64,000 nt of DNA from Escherichia sp. E4742 (GCF_005843885.1 NZ_CP040443.1:1488001-1552000); one strand, 5' to 3'. Shown: positions 35,620 through 45,477, counted from the first letter of the stretch. The notes: generated from the sequence alone by a model not told the origin. Numbers and translations are program-made.

Positions 35620-36501
35620 ATGCCTTGGATCCAACTGAAACTGAACACCACCGGCGCGAACGCTGAAGATCTTAGCGATGCGCTGATGGAAGCAGGTGCC
35701 GTATCTATTACTTTTCAGGATACCCACGATACGCCAGTATTTGAGCCGCTGCCGGGCGAAACGCGCCTGTGGGGCGATACCGATGTGATTGGTCTGTTCG
35801 ATGCTGAAACCGACATGAATGAAGTCGTGGCGATTCTGGAGAATCATCCGCTGCTCGGCGCAGGCTTCGCGCACAAAATCGAACAACTGGAAGATAAAGA
35901 CTGGGAGCGCGAATGGATGGACAATTTCCACCCAATGCGCTTTGGCGAACGTCTGTGGATCTGCCCAAGCTGGCGTGATGTGCCAGACGAAAACGCCGTC
36001 AACGTGATGTTAGACCCGGGCCTGGCGTTTGGTACGGGGACTCATCCAACTACCTCTCTGTGCCTGCAATGGCTCGACAGCCTCGATTTAACCGGTAAAA
36101 CGGTAATCGATTTTGGCTGTGGCTCCGGCATTCTGGCAATCGCGGCGCTGAAACTGGGCGCAGCAAAAGCCATTGGTATTGATATCGATCCGCAGGCCAT
36201 TCAGGCCAGCCGCGACAACGCCGAACGTAATGGCGTTTCTGAGCGTCTGGAACTCTACTTACCCAAAGATCAGCCTGAAGCGATGAAAGCCGACGTGGTG
36301 GTCGCTAACATCCTCGCAGGCCCGTTACGCGAACTGGCACCGTTAATCAGCGTCCTGCCGGTTTCAGGCGGTTTGCTGGGCCTTTCCGGGATTCTGGCAA
36401 GCCAGGCGGAGAGCGTTTGTGAAGCCTATGCCGACAGCTTCGTTCTGGACCCGGTCGTGGAAAAAGAAGAGTGGTGTCGCATTACTGGTCGTAAGAATTA
36501 A
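35620..36501 (+). CDS. prmA: Ribosomal protein L11 methyltransferase PrmA
   Basis: 293 aa. The N-terminal substrate-recognition domain (about residues 1-95) is joined to a Rossmann SAM methyltransferase domain with motif I VIDFGCGSGILAIAALKLGA (about 162-181) and the NPPY-equivalent VVANILAGPL (about 227). It trimethylates L11 at several amino groups. It is co-transcribed with panF. Confidence 0.97.
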   Translation: MPWIQLKLNTTGANAEDLSDALMEAGAVSITFQDTHDTPVFEPLPGETRLWGDTDVIGLFDAETDMNEVVAILENHPLLGAGFAHKIEQLEDKDWEREWMDNFHPMRFGERLWICPSWRDVPDENAVNVMLDPGLAFGTGTHPTTSLCLQWLDSLDLTGKTVIDFGCGSGILAIAALKLGAAKAIGIDIDPQAIQASRDNAERNGVSERLELYLPKDQPEAMKADVVVANILAGPLRELAPLISVLPVSGGLLGLSGILASQAESVCEAYADSFVLDPVVEKEEWCRITGRKN

Positions 36502-36829
36502 CCGCCAGAATGCGGCATAGTGATGTAGAGAGAAGTGCGAGCAACGTCACAAAAGGCACGTAATTTTGCTGATTATTTAGGCAAATTTGCGTGCCAAAAT
36601 TTTCATTCATAAAGAAAAATTGAGAACTTACTCAAATTTCTTTGAGTGCGAATTTTAATCACTTATTTCTAATGTGATGATTTTTATGATTAATTATTCC
36701 GCCGAGTTCATTTTAAATGCAATTCTTTGATCCATCTCAGAGGATTGGTCAAAGTTTGGCCTTTCATCTCGTGCAAAAAATGCGTAATATACGCCGCCTT
36801 GCAGTCACAGTATGGTCATTTCTTAACTC
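36502..36829 (+). promoter_or_regulatory. dusB-fis promoter region
   Basis: 328 bases. The fis promoter is recognisable: -35 TTTCAT (36762-36767), a 17-base spacer, -10 TAATAT (36785-36790), then a GC-rich discriminator ACGCCGCC typical of growth-rate and ppGpp-controlled promoters. Upstream, GGTCAAAGTTTGGCC (36747-36761) fits the Fis-binding pattern. A perfect hairpin ACTCAAA/TTTGAGT lies at 36630-36647. The remaining AT-rich part probably holds more Fis, IHF or CRP sites. No gene is seen. Confidence 0.8.
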
Positions 36830-37795
36830 ATGCGCATCGGACAATATCAGCTCAGAAATCGCCTGATCGCAGCGCCCATGGCTGGCATTACAGACAGACC
36901 TTTTCGGACGTTGTGCTACGAGATGGGAGCCGGATTGACAGTATCCGAGATGATGTCTTCTAACCCTCAGGTTTGGGAAAGCGACAAATCTCGTTTACGG
37001 ATGGTGCACATTGATGAACCCGGTATTCGCACCGTGCAAATTGCCGGTAGCGATCCGAAAGAAATGGCAGATGCAGCACGTATTAACGTGGAAAGCGGTG
37101 CCCAGATTATTGATATCAATATGGGTTGCCCGGCTAAAAAAGTGAATCGCAAGCTTGCAGGTTCAGCCCTCTTGCAGTACCCGGATGTCGTTAAATCGAT
37201 CCTTACCGAGGTCGTCAATGCAGTGGACGTTCCTGTTACCCTGAAGATTCGCACCGGCTGGGCGCCGGAACACCGTAACTGCGAAGAGATTGCCCAACTG
37301 GCTGAAGACTGTGGCATTCAGGCTCTGACCATTCATGGCCGTACACGCGCCTGTTTGTTCAATGGAGAAGCTGAATACGACAGTATTCGGGCAGTTAAGC
37401 AGAAAGTTTCCATTCCGGTTATCGCGAATGGCGACATTACTGACCCGCTTAAAGCCAGAGCTGTGCTCGACTATACAGGGGCGGATGCTCTGATGATAGG
37501 CCGCGCAGCTCAGGGAAGACCCTGGATCTTTCGGGAAATCCAGCATTATCTGGACACTGGGGAGTTGCTGCCCCCGCTGCCTTTGGCAGAGGTTAAGCGC
37601 TTGCTTTGCGCGCACGTTCGGGAACTGCATGACTTTTATGGTCCGGCAAAAGGGTACCGAATTGCACGTAAACACGTTTCCTGGTATCTCCAGGAACACG
37701 CTCCAAATGACCAGTTTCGGCGCACATTCAACGCCATTGAGGATGCCAGCGAACAGCTGGAGGCGTTGGAGGCATACTTCGAAAATTTTGCGTAA
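36830..37795 (+). CDS. dusB: tRNA-dihydrouridine synthase B
   Basis: 321 aa FMN-dependent enzyme that reduces U17 in tRNA to dihydrouridine. The TIM barrel begins with IAAPMAGITDRPFRTLCYEMGAG-like flavin contacts. The catalytic cysteine is in INMGCPAKKVNRKLAGSALL (about residue 98), and the phosphate-binding motif ANGDI and DALMIGRAAQG follow. It is first in the operon with fis, 25 bases upstream of it; its poor translation relative to fis is known in E. coli. Confidence 0.97.
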   Translation: MRIGQYQLRNRLIAAPMAGITDRPFRTLCYEMGAGLTVSEMMSSNPQVWESDKSRLRMVHIDEPGIRTVQIAGSDPKEMADAARINVESGAQIIDINMGCPAKKVNRKLAGSALLQYPDVVKSILTEVVNAVDVPVTLKIRTGWAPEHRNCEEIAQLAEDCGIQALTIHGRTRACLFNGEAEYDSIRAVKQKVSIPVIANGDITDPLKARAVLDYTGADALMIGRAAQGRPWIFREIQHYLDTGELLPPLPLAEVKRLLCAHVRELHDFYGPAKGYRIARKHVSWYLQEHAPNDQFRRTFNAIEDASEQLEALEAYFENFA

Positions 37796-37820
37796 ACAGA
37801 AATAAAGAGCTGACAGAACT

Positions 37821-38117
37821 ATGTTCGAACAACGCGTAAATTCTGACGTACTGACCGTTTCTACCGTTAACTCTCAGGATCAGGTAACCCAAAAACCCCT
37901 GCGTGACTCGGTTAAACAGGCACTGAAGAACTATTTTGCTCAACTGAACGGTCAGGATGTTAATGACCTCTATGAGCTGGTACTGGCTGAAGTAGAACAG
38001 CCCCTGTTGGACATGGTGATGCAATACACCCGTGGTAACCAGACCCGTGCTGCGCTGATGATGGGCATCAACCGTGGTACGCTGCGTAAAAAATTGAAAA
38101 AGTACGGCATGAACTAA
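37821..38117 (+). CDS. fis: Nucleoid protein Fis
   Basis: 98 aa, complete. The N-terminal beta-hairpin arm (about residues 10-26) stimulates Hin/Gin recombinases. The C-terminal helix-turn-helix [20 protein letters not shown] (about 73-92) bends DNA. Fis activates rRNA promoters such as the rrn P1 in this window, shapes the nucleoid and represses its own operon promoter. A terminator follows. Confidence 0.99.
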
Positions 38118-38141
38118 TTCAGGTTAGCTAATTGCTTGATT

Positions 38142-38178
38142 AAAAGGCGCTACTCGGCATGGGGAAGCGCCTTTTTTA
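38142..38178 (+). terminator. fis operon terminator
   Basis: AAAAGGCGC (38142-38150) pairs with GCGCCTTTT (38167-38175) followed by more T residues, 24 bases after the fis stop codon. Confidence 0.9.
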
Positions 38179-38201
38179 TAGGTGTCGCAAAGGGAGTGAC
38201 C

Positions 38202-39086
38202 ATGAGAACAGGATGTGAGCCCACCAGGTTTGGCGACAATGCAAAGACCATTATCCACGGTGATGCATTAGCTGAACTTAAAAAGATACCCGCAGAAAGT
38301 GTCGATCTAATCTTTGCTGACCCGCCTTATAACATCGGTAAAAATTTCGATGGCCTGATCGAAGCGTGGAAAGAAGATCTGTTTATTAACTGGCTATTTG
38401 AAGTGATTACAGAGTGCCACCGCGTTCTGAAAAAACAGGGCAGCATGTACATCATGAACAGCACGGAAAACATGCCTTTTATTGACCTCCAGTGCCGCCA
38501 GCTTTTTACTATCAAAAGTCGCATCGTCTGGTCATATGACAGTTCTGGGGTGCAGGCGAAGAAACACTACGGCTCCATGTACGAACCCATCCTGATGATG
38601 GTGAAAGATGCAAAGAACTACACGTTTAACGGTGATGCTATTCTGGTTGAAGCTAAAACCGGATCGCAGCGCGCGTTGATCGATTATCGCAAAAATCCTC
38701 CACAGCCTTACAATCATCAAAAAGTACCGGGTAATGTCTGGGATTTTCCGCGCGTGCGTTATTTGATGGATGAATATGAAAACCATCCGACGCAAAAGCC
38801 TGAAGCTTTACTGAAGCGCATTATTCTCGCCTCTTCTAACCCTGGCGATGTCGTTCTCGATCCGTTTGCTGGTAGCTTCACCACCGGTGCCGTCGCCATC
38901 TCGACCGGGCGAAAATTCATTGGTATTGAGATTAACAGCGAGTACATCAAGATGGGGCTACGCCGACTGGATGTCGCGTCACATTACTCCATGGAAGAGC
39001 TGGCGAAAGTGAAAAAAAGAAAGACCTGCAACCTGTCAAAACGAAGCCGGTTAAGCGAAGTTGACCCCGATCCCATTGCAAAGTAA
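38202..39086 (+). CDS. yhdJ: YhdJ, orphan DNA adenine methyltransferase
   Basis: 294 aa. Motif IV DPPY is at FADPPYNIGKNFDG (about residue 40) and the SAM-binding motif I at VLDPFAGSFTTG (about 220), the order of beta-class N6-adenine methyltransferases. YhdJ of E. coli methylates the second A of ATGCAT. No restriction endonuclease is encoded nearby, so it is an orphan enzyme. The start MRTGCEPTRFG at 38202 has GGGAG upstream and gives the known length; a longer in-frame ORF from 38136 would run through the fis terminator. Confidence 0.95.
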   Translation: MRTGCEPTRFGDNAKTIIHGDALAELKKIPAESVDLIFADPPYNIGKNFDGLIEAWKEDLFINWLFEVITECHRVLKKQGSMYIMNSTENMPFIDLQCRQLFTIKSRIVWSYDSSGVQAKKHYGSMYEPILMMVKDAKNYTFNGDAILVEAKTGSQRALIDYRKNPPQPYNHQKVPGNVWDFPRVRYLMDEYENHPTQKPEALLKRIILASSNPGDVVLDPFAGSFTTGAVAISTGRKFIGIEINSEYIKMGLRRLDVASHYSMEELAKVKKRKTCNLSKRSRLSEVDPDPIAK

Positions 39087-39169
39087 AGGAAGTGTAAGCC
39101 TGGTATTCAGATTATTCATTTCGTGTATATTTCCTGCCAAACTTGGTTAAACATGCACAGGCTCAGGTA

Positions 39170-39349
39170 ATGATTCGCAAGTATTGGTGGCTCGTCGTTT
39201 TCGCTGTCTCCGTTTTTCTGTTTGATACCTTACTGATGCAGTGGATCGAACTACTGGCAACAGAAACAGACAAATGCCGCAATATGAACTCGGTTAATCC
39301 ACTTAAACTGGTTAACTGTGACGAACTGAATTTTCAGGACAGAATGTAA
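39170..39349 (+). CDS. yhdU: YhdU, small membrane protein
   Basis: 59 aa with one N-terminal membrane segment (about residues 5-24, YWWLVVFAVSVFLFDTLLMQ) and a short polar tail ending NFQDRM. Function unknown. The start at 39170 corresponds to the annotated E. coli protein; an upstream ATG at 39143 gives an unsupported 9-residue extension. It converges on acrS with only 2 bases between stops. Confidence 0.8.
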   Translation: MIRKYWWLVVFAVSVFLFDTLLMQWIELLATETDKCRNMNSVNPLKLVNCDELNFQDRM

Positions 39350-39351
39350 AT

Positions 39352-40014
39352 TTATATGACACTTAATTCATTTGTTTGATGAATTAATTTCGTTATGTTT
39401 TCATCTGGCATGAACATTCTTAATACATTATCGACTAATGCGGGTGCTTGTTTATAAAGGTCGTAACCCGCTATATTCATTAACCAGTTTTGAACAATAC
39501 CGCTGAAGGCGCCATCAATAACAATCATTACGACGTCTAAGTCGAGGCTTTTAGCTATATCCCCCTGTTGCTGACATGCTTGTAATACTTCACGCAGAAT
39601 CTGTGGATTAAAGCCCATCTTTTCACGTATTACTGCCTCGGCCAGCATTTCATCACTAAATTCACACTTGTGATATAAGATTTGCAGTAACGCCTGCTGG
39701 CGGGGAATTTCGGCAATATATTGCAAGCCAACAATCAGTTTTTCACGCAATTGCTGGAAAGGATCATGTTCTAACCCTTCCGTTAAACGTTCCTGGATTA
39801 ACTCACGCAATGAAGGCTGTTGCAGCCACATCTCATTAAACAGTTGAGCCTTGTTTTCGAAGTGCCAGTAGATTGCGCCACGCGTGACGTTGGCGGCGTC
39901 GGCGATGTCATTGAGCGTCGTCTTGCTTACGCCATACTGCGCAAACTGGGCGATGGCGGTTTCAATCAGTTCTTGCCTGGTCTTCAGGGCTTCGGCTTTG
40001 GTTCTTTTTGCCAT
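39352..40014 (-). CDS. acrS: AcrS (EnvR), TetR-family repressor
   Basis: 220 aa. The N-terminal TetR helix-turn-helix (about residues 10-55) contains FAQYGVSKTTLNDIADAANVTRGAIYWHF; the C-terminal helical ligand and dimer domain follows. It represses acrAB and probably the divergent acrEF. It is closely related to AcrR. The substitutions relative to K-12 are scattered, with no truncation. Confidence 0.95.
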   Translation of the reverse strand: MAKRTKAEALKTRQELIETAIAQFAQYGVSKTTLNDIADAANVTRGAIYWHFENKAQLFNEMWLQQPSLRELIQERLTEGLEHDPFQQLREKLIVGLQYIAEIPRQQALLQILYHKCEFSDEMLAEAVIREKMGFNPQILREVLQACQQQGDIAKSLDLDVVMIVIDGAFSGIVQNWLMNIAGYDLYKQAPALVDNVLRMFMPDENITKLIHQTNELSVI

Positions 40015-40409
40015 GATTAATCATTCAAGGAATAAATATATTCAACATAAGGGAAACAACGAGAAGTAATGTATCACCTAATGTTTATTTATACGAGAAG
40101 CTAAATCCCATCTGCTATCAATCGTCAAATAAGTCAAATCTATTGTTTGTCGATAATATATTTATTTAATAAATGTATATTTCACTTTGCGTTAAAATGC
40201 TTCCATTCTTTTCAACTCACATCAAATGAGAACATTAGAATATTAATCTATTTTTGTGTTTGCGTGCCTTGAATAGCGACTATTCATAACTATTCCTTAC
40301 ATCGCCGGACGATAATTTGTAGGATAGCGAACTGTATTTTTATTTCTGCGAGTTAACGCGTTGCCTTTTTCTGGCTAATAACGCGCTTTTGGTTTTTTGA
40401 GGAATAGTA
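40015..40409. promoter_or_regulatory. Divergent acrS/acrE control region
   Basis: 395 very AT-rich bases. A palindrome TTTATT-T-AATAAA (40161-40173) flanked by TATA/TGTATA resembles the AT-rich operators bound by AcrR-type repressors, and is a candidate AcrS site. High AT content fits the known H-NS silencing of acrEF. Just before acrE there is a repeat of ACGCG-containing sequence (40350-40386). No gene is seen. Confidence 0.55.
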
Positions 40410-41567
40410 ATGACGAAACATGCCAGGTTTTTCCTCCTGCCCTCCTTTATCATGATCTCCGCAGCGTTAATTGCGGGTTGTAACGATAAGGGAGAAGAGA
40501 AAGCTCACGTCGGTGAACCGCAGGTTACCGTTCATGTTGTAAATATGGCCCCGTTAGAAGTTAAAACTGAATTACCAGGCCGTACTAATGCTTTCCGTAT
40601 TGCCGAGGTTCGCCCACAGGTTAGCGGGATAGTGCTGAATCGTAATTTCACTGAAGGCAGCGATGTGCAAGCTGGCCAGTCCCTGTACCAGATCGATCCG
40701 GCCACTTATCAGGCAAGTTATGACAGCGCGAAAGGCGAACTGGCGAAAAGCGAAGCTGCCGCGTCCATCGCGCATTTAACGGTAAAACGTTATGTTCCGC
40801 TTGTGGGTACGAAATACATCAGCCAGCAGGAGTACGATCAGACGATTGCCGATGCTCGTCAGGCCGATGCTACCGTTATAGCCGCAAAAGCCACGGTCGA
40901 AAGCGCCCGCATCAATCTCGCTTATACCAAAGTGACTGCGCCAATTAGCGGGCGTATCGGCAAATCTTCGGTGACCGAAGGTGCTCTCGTCACTAACGGG
41001 CAAACGACCGAACTGGCGACTGTCCAGCAACTCGATCCTATCTATGTCGATGTGACCCAATCCAGCAACGACTTCATGAGACTGAAGCAGTCCGTAGAGC
41101 AAGGTAGTTTGCATAAGGAAAACGCCGCCAGCAACGTAGAGCTGGTCATGGAAAACGGTCAAACCTATCCCCTGAAAGGCACGCTGCAATTCTCTGATGT
41201 AACCGTTGATGAAAGCACCGGCTCCATTACCCTGCGCGCGGTTTTCCCTAACCCGCAACACACGCTTCTGCCAGGTATGTTTGTGCGCGCACGGATTGAT
41301 GAAGGTGTACAACCTGACGCCATTCTTATCCCGCAACAGGGAGTTAGCCGCACGCCGCGTGGTGACGCTACCGTGCTGATTGTTAATGATAAAAGCCAGG
41401 TTGAGGCGCGTCCTGTTGTCGCCAGCCAGGCCATTGGCGATAAATGGCTGATTAGCGAAGGACTAAAAGCGGGTGATCAGGTCATTGTCAGCGGCCTGCA
41501 AAAAGCACGCCCGGGAGAGCAGGTTAAAGCTACTACCGATACCCCCGCAGATACTGCGTCGAAGTAA
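40410..41567 (+). CDS. acrE: AcrE, multidrug efflux adaptor lipoprotein
   Basis: 385 aa membrane-fusion protein. The lipoprotein signal ends ALIAGC, with Cys24 acylated. Then come barrel-sandwich (biotinyl-lipoyl) halves near IAEVRPQVSGIVLNRNFTEG and VTAPISGRIGKSSVTEGALV, an alpha-helical hairpin between them, a beta-barrel and a membrane-proximal domain. It connects AcrF to TolC. It is 11 bases before acrF in one transcript. Confidence 0.97.
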   Translation: MTKHARFFLLPSFIMISAALIAGCNDKGEEKAHVGEPQVTVHVVNMAPLEVKTELPGRTNAFRIAEVRPQVSGIVLNRNFTEGSDVQAGQSLYQIDPATYQASYDSAKGELAKSEAAASIAHLTVKRYVPLVGTKYISQQEYDQTIADARQADATVIAAKATVESARINLAYTKVTAPISGRIGKSSVTEGALVTNGQTTELATVQQLDPIYVDVTQSSNDFMRLKQSVEQGSLHKENAASNVELVMENGQTYPLKGTLQFSDVTVDESTGSITLRAVFPNPQHTLLPGMFVRARIDEGVQPDAILIPQQGVSRTPRGDATVLIVNDKSQVEARPVVASQAIGDKWLISEGLKAGDQVIVSGLQKARPGEQVKATTDTPADTASK

Positions 41568-41578
41568 GGCAATCTGAT

Positions 41579-44500
41579 ATGGCAAACTTTTTTATTCGAC
41601 GACCAATATTTGCATGGGTGCTGGCCATTATTCTGATGATGGCGGGCGTACTGGCGATCCTACAATTGCCCGTCGCCCAGTATCCAACCATTGCCCCGCC
41701 TGCTGTTTCTGTGTCGGCAAACTATCCGGGCGCTGATGCGCAAACCGTGCAGGATACGGTGACACAGGTTATCGAACAGAATATGAACGGCATCGATAAT
41801 CTGATGTATATGTCCTCCACCAGCGATTCAGCCGGTAGCGTGACAATTACTCTCACCTTCCAGTCCGGGACCGATCCAGACATCGCGCAAGTGCAGGTAC
41901 AAAACAAACTTCAACTTGCCACACCGTTGCTGCCGCAGGAAGTCCAGCAACAGGGGATAAGTGTCGAGAAATCAAGTAGCAGCTTTTTGATGGTGGCTGG
42001 TTTTGTTTCTGATAACCCAAGTACCACGCAAGACGATATTTCCGACTACATCGCCTCTAACGTCAAAGATACCATTAGCCGTCTGAACGGCGTTGGCGAC
42101 GTGCAACTGTTCGGTGCTCAGTACGCTATGCGTATCTGGCTCGATGCCGATCTGCTGAACAAATATAAACTCACATCGGTTGATGTCATTAACCAGTTGA
42201 AAGTACAGAACGACCAGATTGCGGCCGGTCAGTTAGGCGGCACGCCGGCATTACCAGGACAGCAGTTAAACGCGTCGATTATTGCCCAGACACGGTTAAA
42301 AGATCCGAAAGAGTTCGGCAAAGTCACCCTGCGCGTGAACAGCGACGGTTCGGTAGTGCGGCTGAAAGATGTCGCACGGATTGAACTCGGTGGTGAAAAC
42401 TATAACGTTATCGCCCGTATCAACGGCAAACCCGCAGCTGGCCTTGGCATTAAACTGGCAACGGGAGCTAACGCACTTGATACCGCAAAAGCCATCAAGG
42501 CCAAACTGGCAGAATTGCAGCCGTTCTTCCCACAGGGAATGAAGGTTCTTTACCCTTATGACACCACGCCATTCGTCCAGCTTTCTATCCAGGAAGTGGT
42601 GAAAACGCTGTTCGAAGCCATTATCCTGGTATTCCTGGTGATGTATCTGTTCTTGCAGAACATGCGGGCAACATTGATACCCACCATTGCTGTACCTGTC
42701 GTGTTGTTAGGGACATTTGCCATACTCGCCGCTTTTGGTTACTCCATCAACACACTAACGATGTTCGGGATGGTACTTGCCATCGGGCTTCTTGTTGATG
42801 ATGCGATAGTCGTTGTGGAGAACGTCGAGCGCGTAATGATGGAGGATAAACTCCCCCCCAGAGAAGCGACGGAAAAATCGATGTCGCAAATCCAGGGCGC
42901 GCTGGTAGGTATCGCGATGGTACTGTCGGCGGTATTTATTCCGATGGCATTCTTCGGTGGCTCAACAGGGGCAATTTATCGACAGTTCTCTATCACTATT
43001 GTTTCAGCAATGGCGCTTTCAGTACTGGTTGCGCTGATTCTCACCCCCGCGTTATGTGCAACATTGCTGAAACCAGTCTCTGCCGAGCATCACGAAAATA
43101 AGGGTGGTTTCTTCGGCTGGTTTAATACCACTTTCGATCATAGCGTTAATCACTACACCAATAGCGTTGGCAAAATCCTCGGTTCCACAGGGCGATATTT
43201 ACTGATCTATGCGCTGATTGTCGCCGGAATGGTAGTGCTGTTTTTACGCCTCCCTTCTTCTTTCTTGCCGGAAGAAGATCAGGGTGTCTTCCTGACCATG
43301 ATCCAACTGCCCGCTGGCGCGACGCAAGAGCGGACACAAAAAGTACTGGATGAAGTGACGGATTACTATCTGAAGAACGAGAAGGCGAACGTTGAAAGTG
43401 TCTTTACAGTCAATGGATTTAGCTTCAGCGGTCAGGCGCAAAACGCCGGGATGGCCTTTGTCAGCCTTAAACCGTGGGAAGAGCGCAGTGGCGAAGAAAA
43501 TAGCGCGGAAGCGGTAATTCAACGTGCCAAAATGGAACTGAGTAAAATCCGCGACGGTTTTGTCATTCCATTCAATATGCCAGCCATTGTTGAACTGGGT
43601 ACGGCAACAGGTTTCGACTTTGAGTTAATCGATCAGGCGGGTCTTGGTCACGATGCCTTAACCCATGCCCGCAACCAGTTGCTTGGCATGGCGGCGCAAC
43701 ATCCTGAAAGCTTAGTCAGTGTGCGCCCCAATGGACTGGAAGATACTGCGCAGTTCAAACTTGAAGTTGACCAGGAAAAAGCACAGGCATTAGGCGTTTC
43801 GCTTTCTGACATTAATCAGACCATTTCTACGGCGTTAGGCGGGACGTATGTCAACGACTTCATCGACCGTGGCCGCGTGAAAAAAGTATATGTTCAGGCG
43901 GATGCCAAATTCCGTATGCTGCCAGAAGATGTCGATAAACTTTATGTCCGCAGTGCCAACGGCGAAATGGTGCCATTCTCCACCTTTACCACTTCACATT
44001 GGGTATATGGTTCTCCGCGTCTGGAACGCTACAACGGTCTACCTTCTATGGAGATTCAGGGGGAGGCCGCACCAGGCACCAGTTCCGGCGATGCGATGTC
44101 GCTAATGGAAAGCCTCGCCTCACAACTACCTAACGGAATCGGTTATGACTGGACGGGGATGTCGTATCAGGAACGCTTGTCAGGCAACCAGGCCCCTGCT
44201 CTGGTAGCCATTTCATTCGTGGTCGTTTTCCTGTGCCTTGCGGCGCTCTATGAAAGCTGGTCAATTCCTGTCTCGGTTATGTTGGTCGTGCCGTTAGGGA
44301 TTGTCGGCGTGCTTCTGGCGGCGACACTCTTTAATCAGAAAAATGACGTTTATTTTATGGTGGGCTTGTTAACGACAATTGGCTTATCGGCTAAAAACGC
44401 TATTTTGATTGTTGAGTTCGCCAAAGACCTGATGGAGAAAGAGGGGAAAGGTGTCATTGAAGCGACACTGATGGCCGTACGTATGCGTCTTCGTCCTATT

Positions 44501-44683
44501 CTGATGACATCACTCGCCTTTATTCTCGGCGTATTGCCGCTGGCTATCAGTAATGGTGCGGGAAGCGGCGCGCAGAACGCGGTAGGGATTGGAGTCATGG
44601 GTGGCATGATTTCCGCAACATTGCTGGCAATCTTCTTTGTCCCTGTGTTCTTTGTGGTGATCCGCCGTTGCTTTAAAGGGTAA
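41579..44683 (+). CDS. acrF: AcrF, RND multidrug efflux pump
   Basis: 1034 aa proton-driven RND transporter and AcrB paralogue. Twelve membrane helices with two large periplasmic loops are present. The proton-relay aspartates lie in GLLVDDAIVVVENVERVM (about residues 402-419, Asp407/Asp408) and the RND lysine is in helix 10 near TIGLSAKNAILIVEFAKDL. It exports dyes, detergents and antibiotics through TolC with AcrE. The reading frame is complete, so the pump should be functional if expressed. Confidence 0.98.
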   Translation: MANFFIRRPIFAWVLAIILMMAGVLAILQLPVAQYPTIAPPAVSVSANYPGADAQTVQDTVTQVIEQNMNGIDNLMYMSSTSDSAGSVTITLTFQSGTDPDIAQVQVQNKLQLATPLLPQEVQQQGISVEKSSSSFLMVAGFVSDNPSTTQDDISDYIASNVKDTISRLNGVGDVQLFGAQYAMRIWLDADLLNKYKLTSVDVINQLKVQNDQIAAGQLGGTPALPGQQLNASIIAQTRLKDPKEFGKVTLRVNSDGSVVRLKDVARIELGGENYNVIARINGKPAAGLGIKLATGANALDTAKAIKAKLAELQPFFPQGMKVLYPYDTTPFVQLSIQEVVKTLFEAIILVFLVMYLFLQNMRATLIPTIAVPVVLLGTFAILAAFGYSINTLTMFGMVLAIGLLVDDAIVVVENVERVMMEDKLPPREATEKSMSQIQGALVGIAMVLSAVFIPMAFFGGSTGAIYRQFSITIVSAMALSVLVALILTPALCATLLKPVSAEHHENKGGFFGWFNTTFDHSVNHYTNSVGKILGSTGRYLLIYALIVAGMVVLFLRLPSSFLPEEDQGVFLTMIQLPAGATQERTQKVLDEVTDYYLKNEKANVESVFTVNGFSFSGQAQNAGMAFVSLKPWEERSGEENSAEAVIQRAKMELSKIRDGFVIPFNMPAIVELGTATGFDFELIDQAGLGHDALTHARNQLLGMAAQHPESLVSVRPNGLEDTAQFKLEVDQEKAQALGVSLSDINQTISTALGGTYVNDFIDRGRVKKVYVQADAKFRMLPEDVDKLYVRSANGEMVPFSTFTTSHWVYGSPRLERYNGLPSMEIQGEAAPGTSSGDAMSLMESLASQLPNGIGYDWTGMSYQERLSGNQAPALVAISFVVVFLCLAALYESWSIPVSVMLVVPLGIVGVLLAATLFNQKNDVYFMVGLLTTIGLSAKNAILIVEFAKDLMEKEGKGVIEATLMAVRMRLRPILMTSLAFILGVLPLAISNGAGSGAQNAVGIGVMGGMISATLLAIFFVPVFFVVIRRCFKG

Positions 44684-44693
44684 ATTTAAGACA

Positions 44694-44720
44694 AAAAGGC
44701 GTCTTCGGACGCCTTTTTAA
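44694..44720 (+). terminator. acrEF terminator
   Basis: AAAAGGCGTC (44694-44703), loop TTCG, GACGCCTTTT (44708-44717) and further T residues, just after the acrF stop. The UUCG loop is an especially stable tetraloop. Confidence 0.93.
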
Positions 44721-44934
44721 TTTGCAGTTAAAACTATAAAAATTAATGAGTTAATGATTCACTAACTTTTGAATTGAGTGCATTCATTCTTTCTCCCTTC
44801 ATTATTTTTACAATTAACATAATTTGTCATTATTCATCTCGCAAGAATTATAACTCCCGGTGATAAAATGGAATTCAGCACGTTAATAAGAAAGTTAGCT
44901 TATTAAGCGGTAGCGTTATTACTGAGGTAACACC

Positions 44935-45156
44935 ATGAAAAGATTAATTCCTGTCGCATTGCTCACCGCATTGCTGGCGGGCTGCGCTCACGATTCACCC
45001 TGCGTTCCAGTTTATGACGATCAGGGCCGTCTGGTTCACACCAATACCTGTATGAAAGGTACGACTCAGGATAATTGGGAAACTGCCGGGGCTATTGCTG
45101 GCGGGGCAGCGGCTGTTGCTGGCCTGACGATGGGGATCATCGCTCTGTCGAAATAA
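44935..45156 (+). CDS. yhdV: YhdV, small outer-membrane lipoprotein
   Basis: 73 aa. The signal LLTALLAGC ends in the lipobox cysteine at about residue 17. The mature part is short, with a C-terminal Gly/Ala-rich hydrophobic stretch (AGAIAGGAAAVAGLTMGII), a glycine-zipper-like segment. Function unknown. A GAGGTAA ribosome site lies before the ATG. It has its own terminator. Confidence 0.88.
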   Translation: MKRLIPVALLTALLAGCAHDSPCVPVYDDQGRLVHTNTCMKGTTQDNWETAGAIAGGAAAVAGLTMGIIALSK

Positions 45157-45159
45157 CTG

Positions 45160-45190
45160 AACAGGGCGCGGAGTTCCGCGCTCTGTTTAA
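45160..45190 (+). terminator. yhdV terminator
   Basis: AACAGGGCGCGG (45160-45171) pairs with CCGCGCTCTGTT (45176-45187) with one wobble pair. It begins 4 bases after the stop codon; the T-run is short. Confidence 0.75.
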
Positions 45191-45400
45191 CGGTACAGAA
45201 TCTCACAGTAAGATAAAATACAACTATATTCTGCTAGCTTATTCCCTTTTAATTTAGCATTTTATTTCGAACCATCGAAATAACACATCCATTAGTTTTT
45301 ACCCTCATTTAAAACACATGCTCACGCTAACAATCATTATCCTGCTTAGTAAAATGTGAATAAATATTTTGCGCTAAAATGTGGCGTATGTTTCATTTTC

Positions 45401-45415
45401 GCACCATTGCGGGGC
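45401..45415 (+). promoter_or_regulatory. Candidate NtrC site upstream of yhdW
   Basis: GCACC-N5-GGGGC differs from the NtrC consensus half-site pair GCACC-N5-GGTGC at one base. It is centred about 95 bases before the predicted sigma-54 start, a usual enhancer distance. A weaker similar element, GCGCT-N5-GTGGC, lies at 45371-45385. Confidence 0.55.
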
Positions 45416-45477
45416 GATGTTTTTATTATTTCCTGTCTACACTCAGCTTATTGCGACGCGGAATCGTGCGCAAAAGC

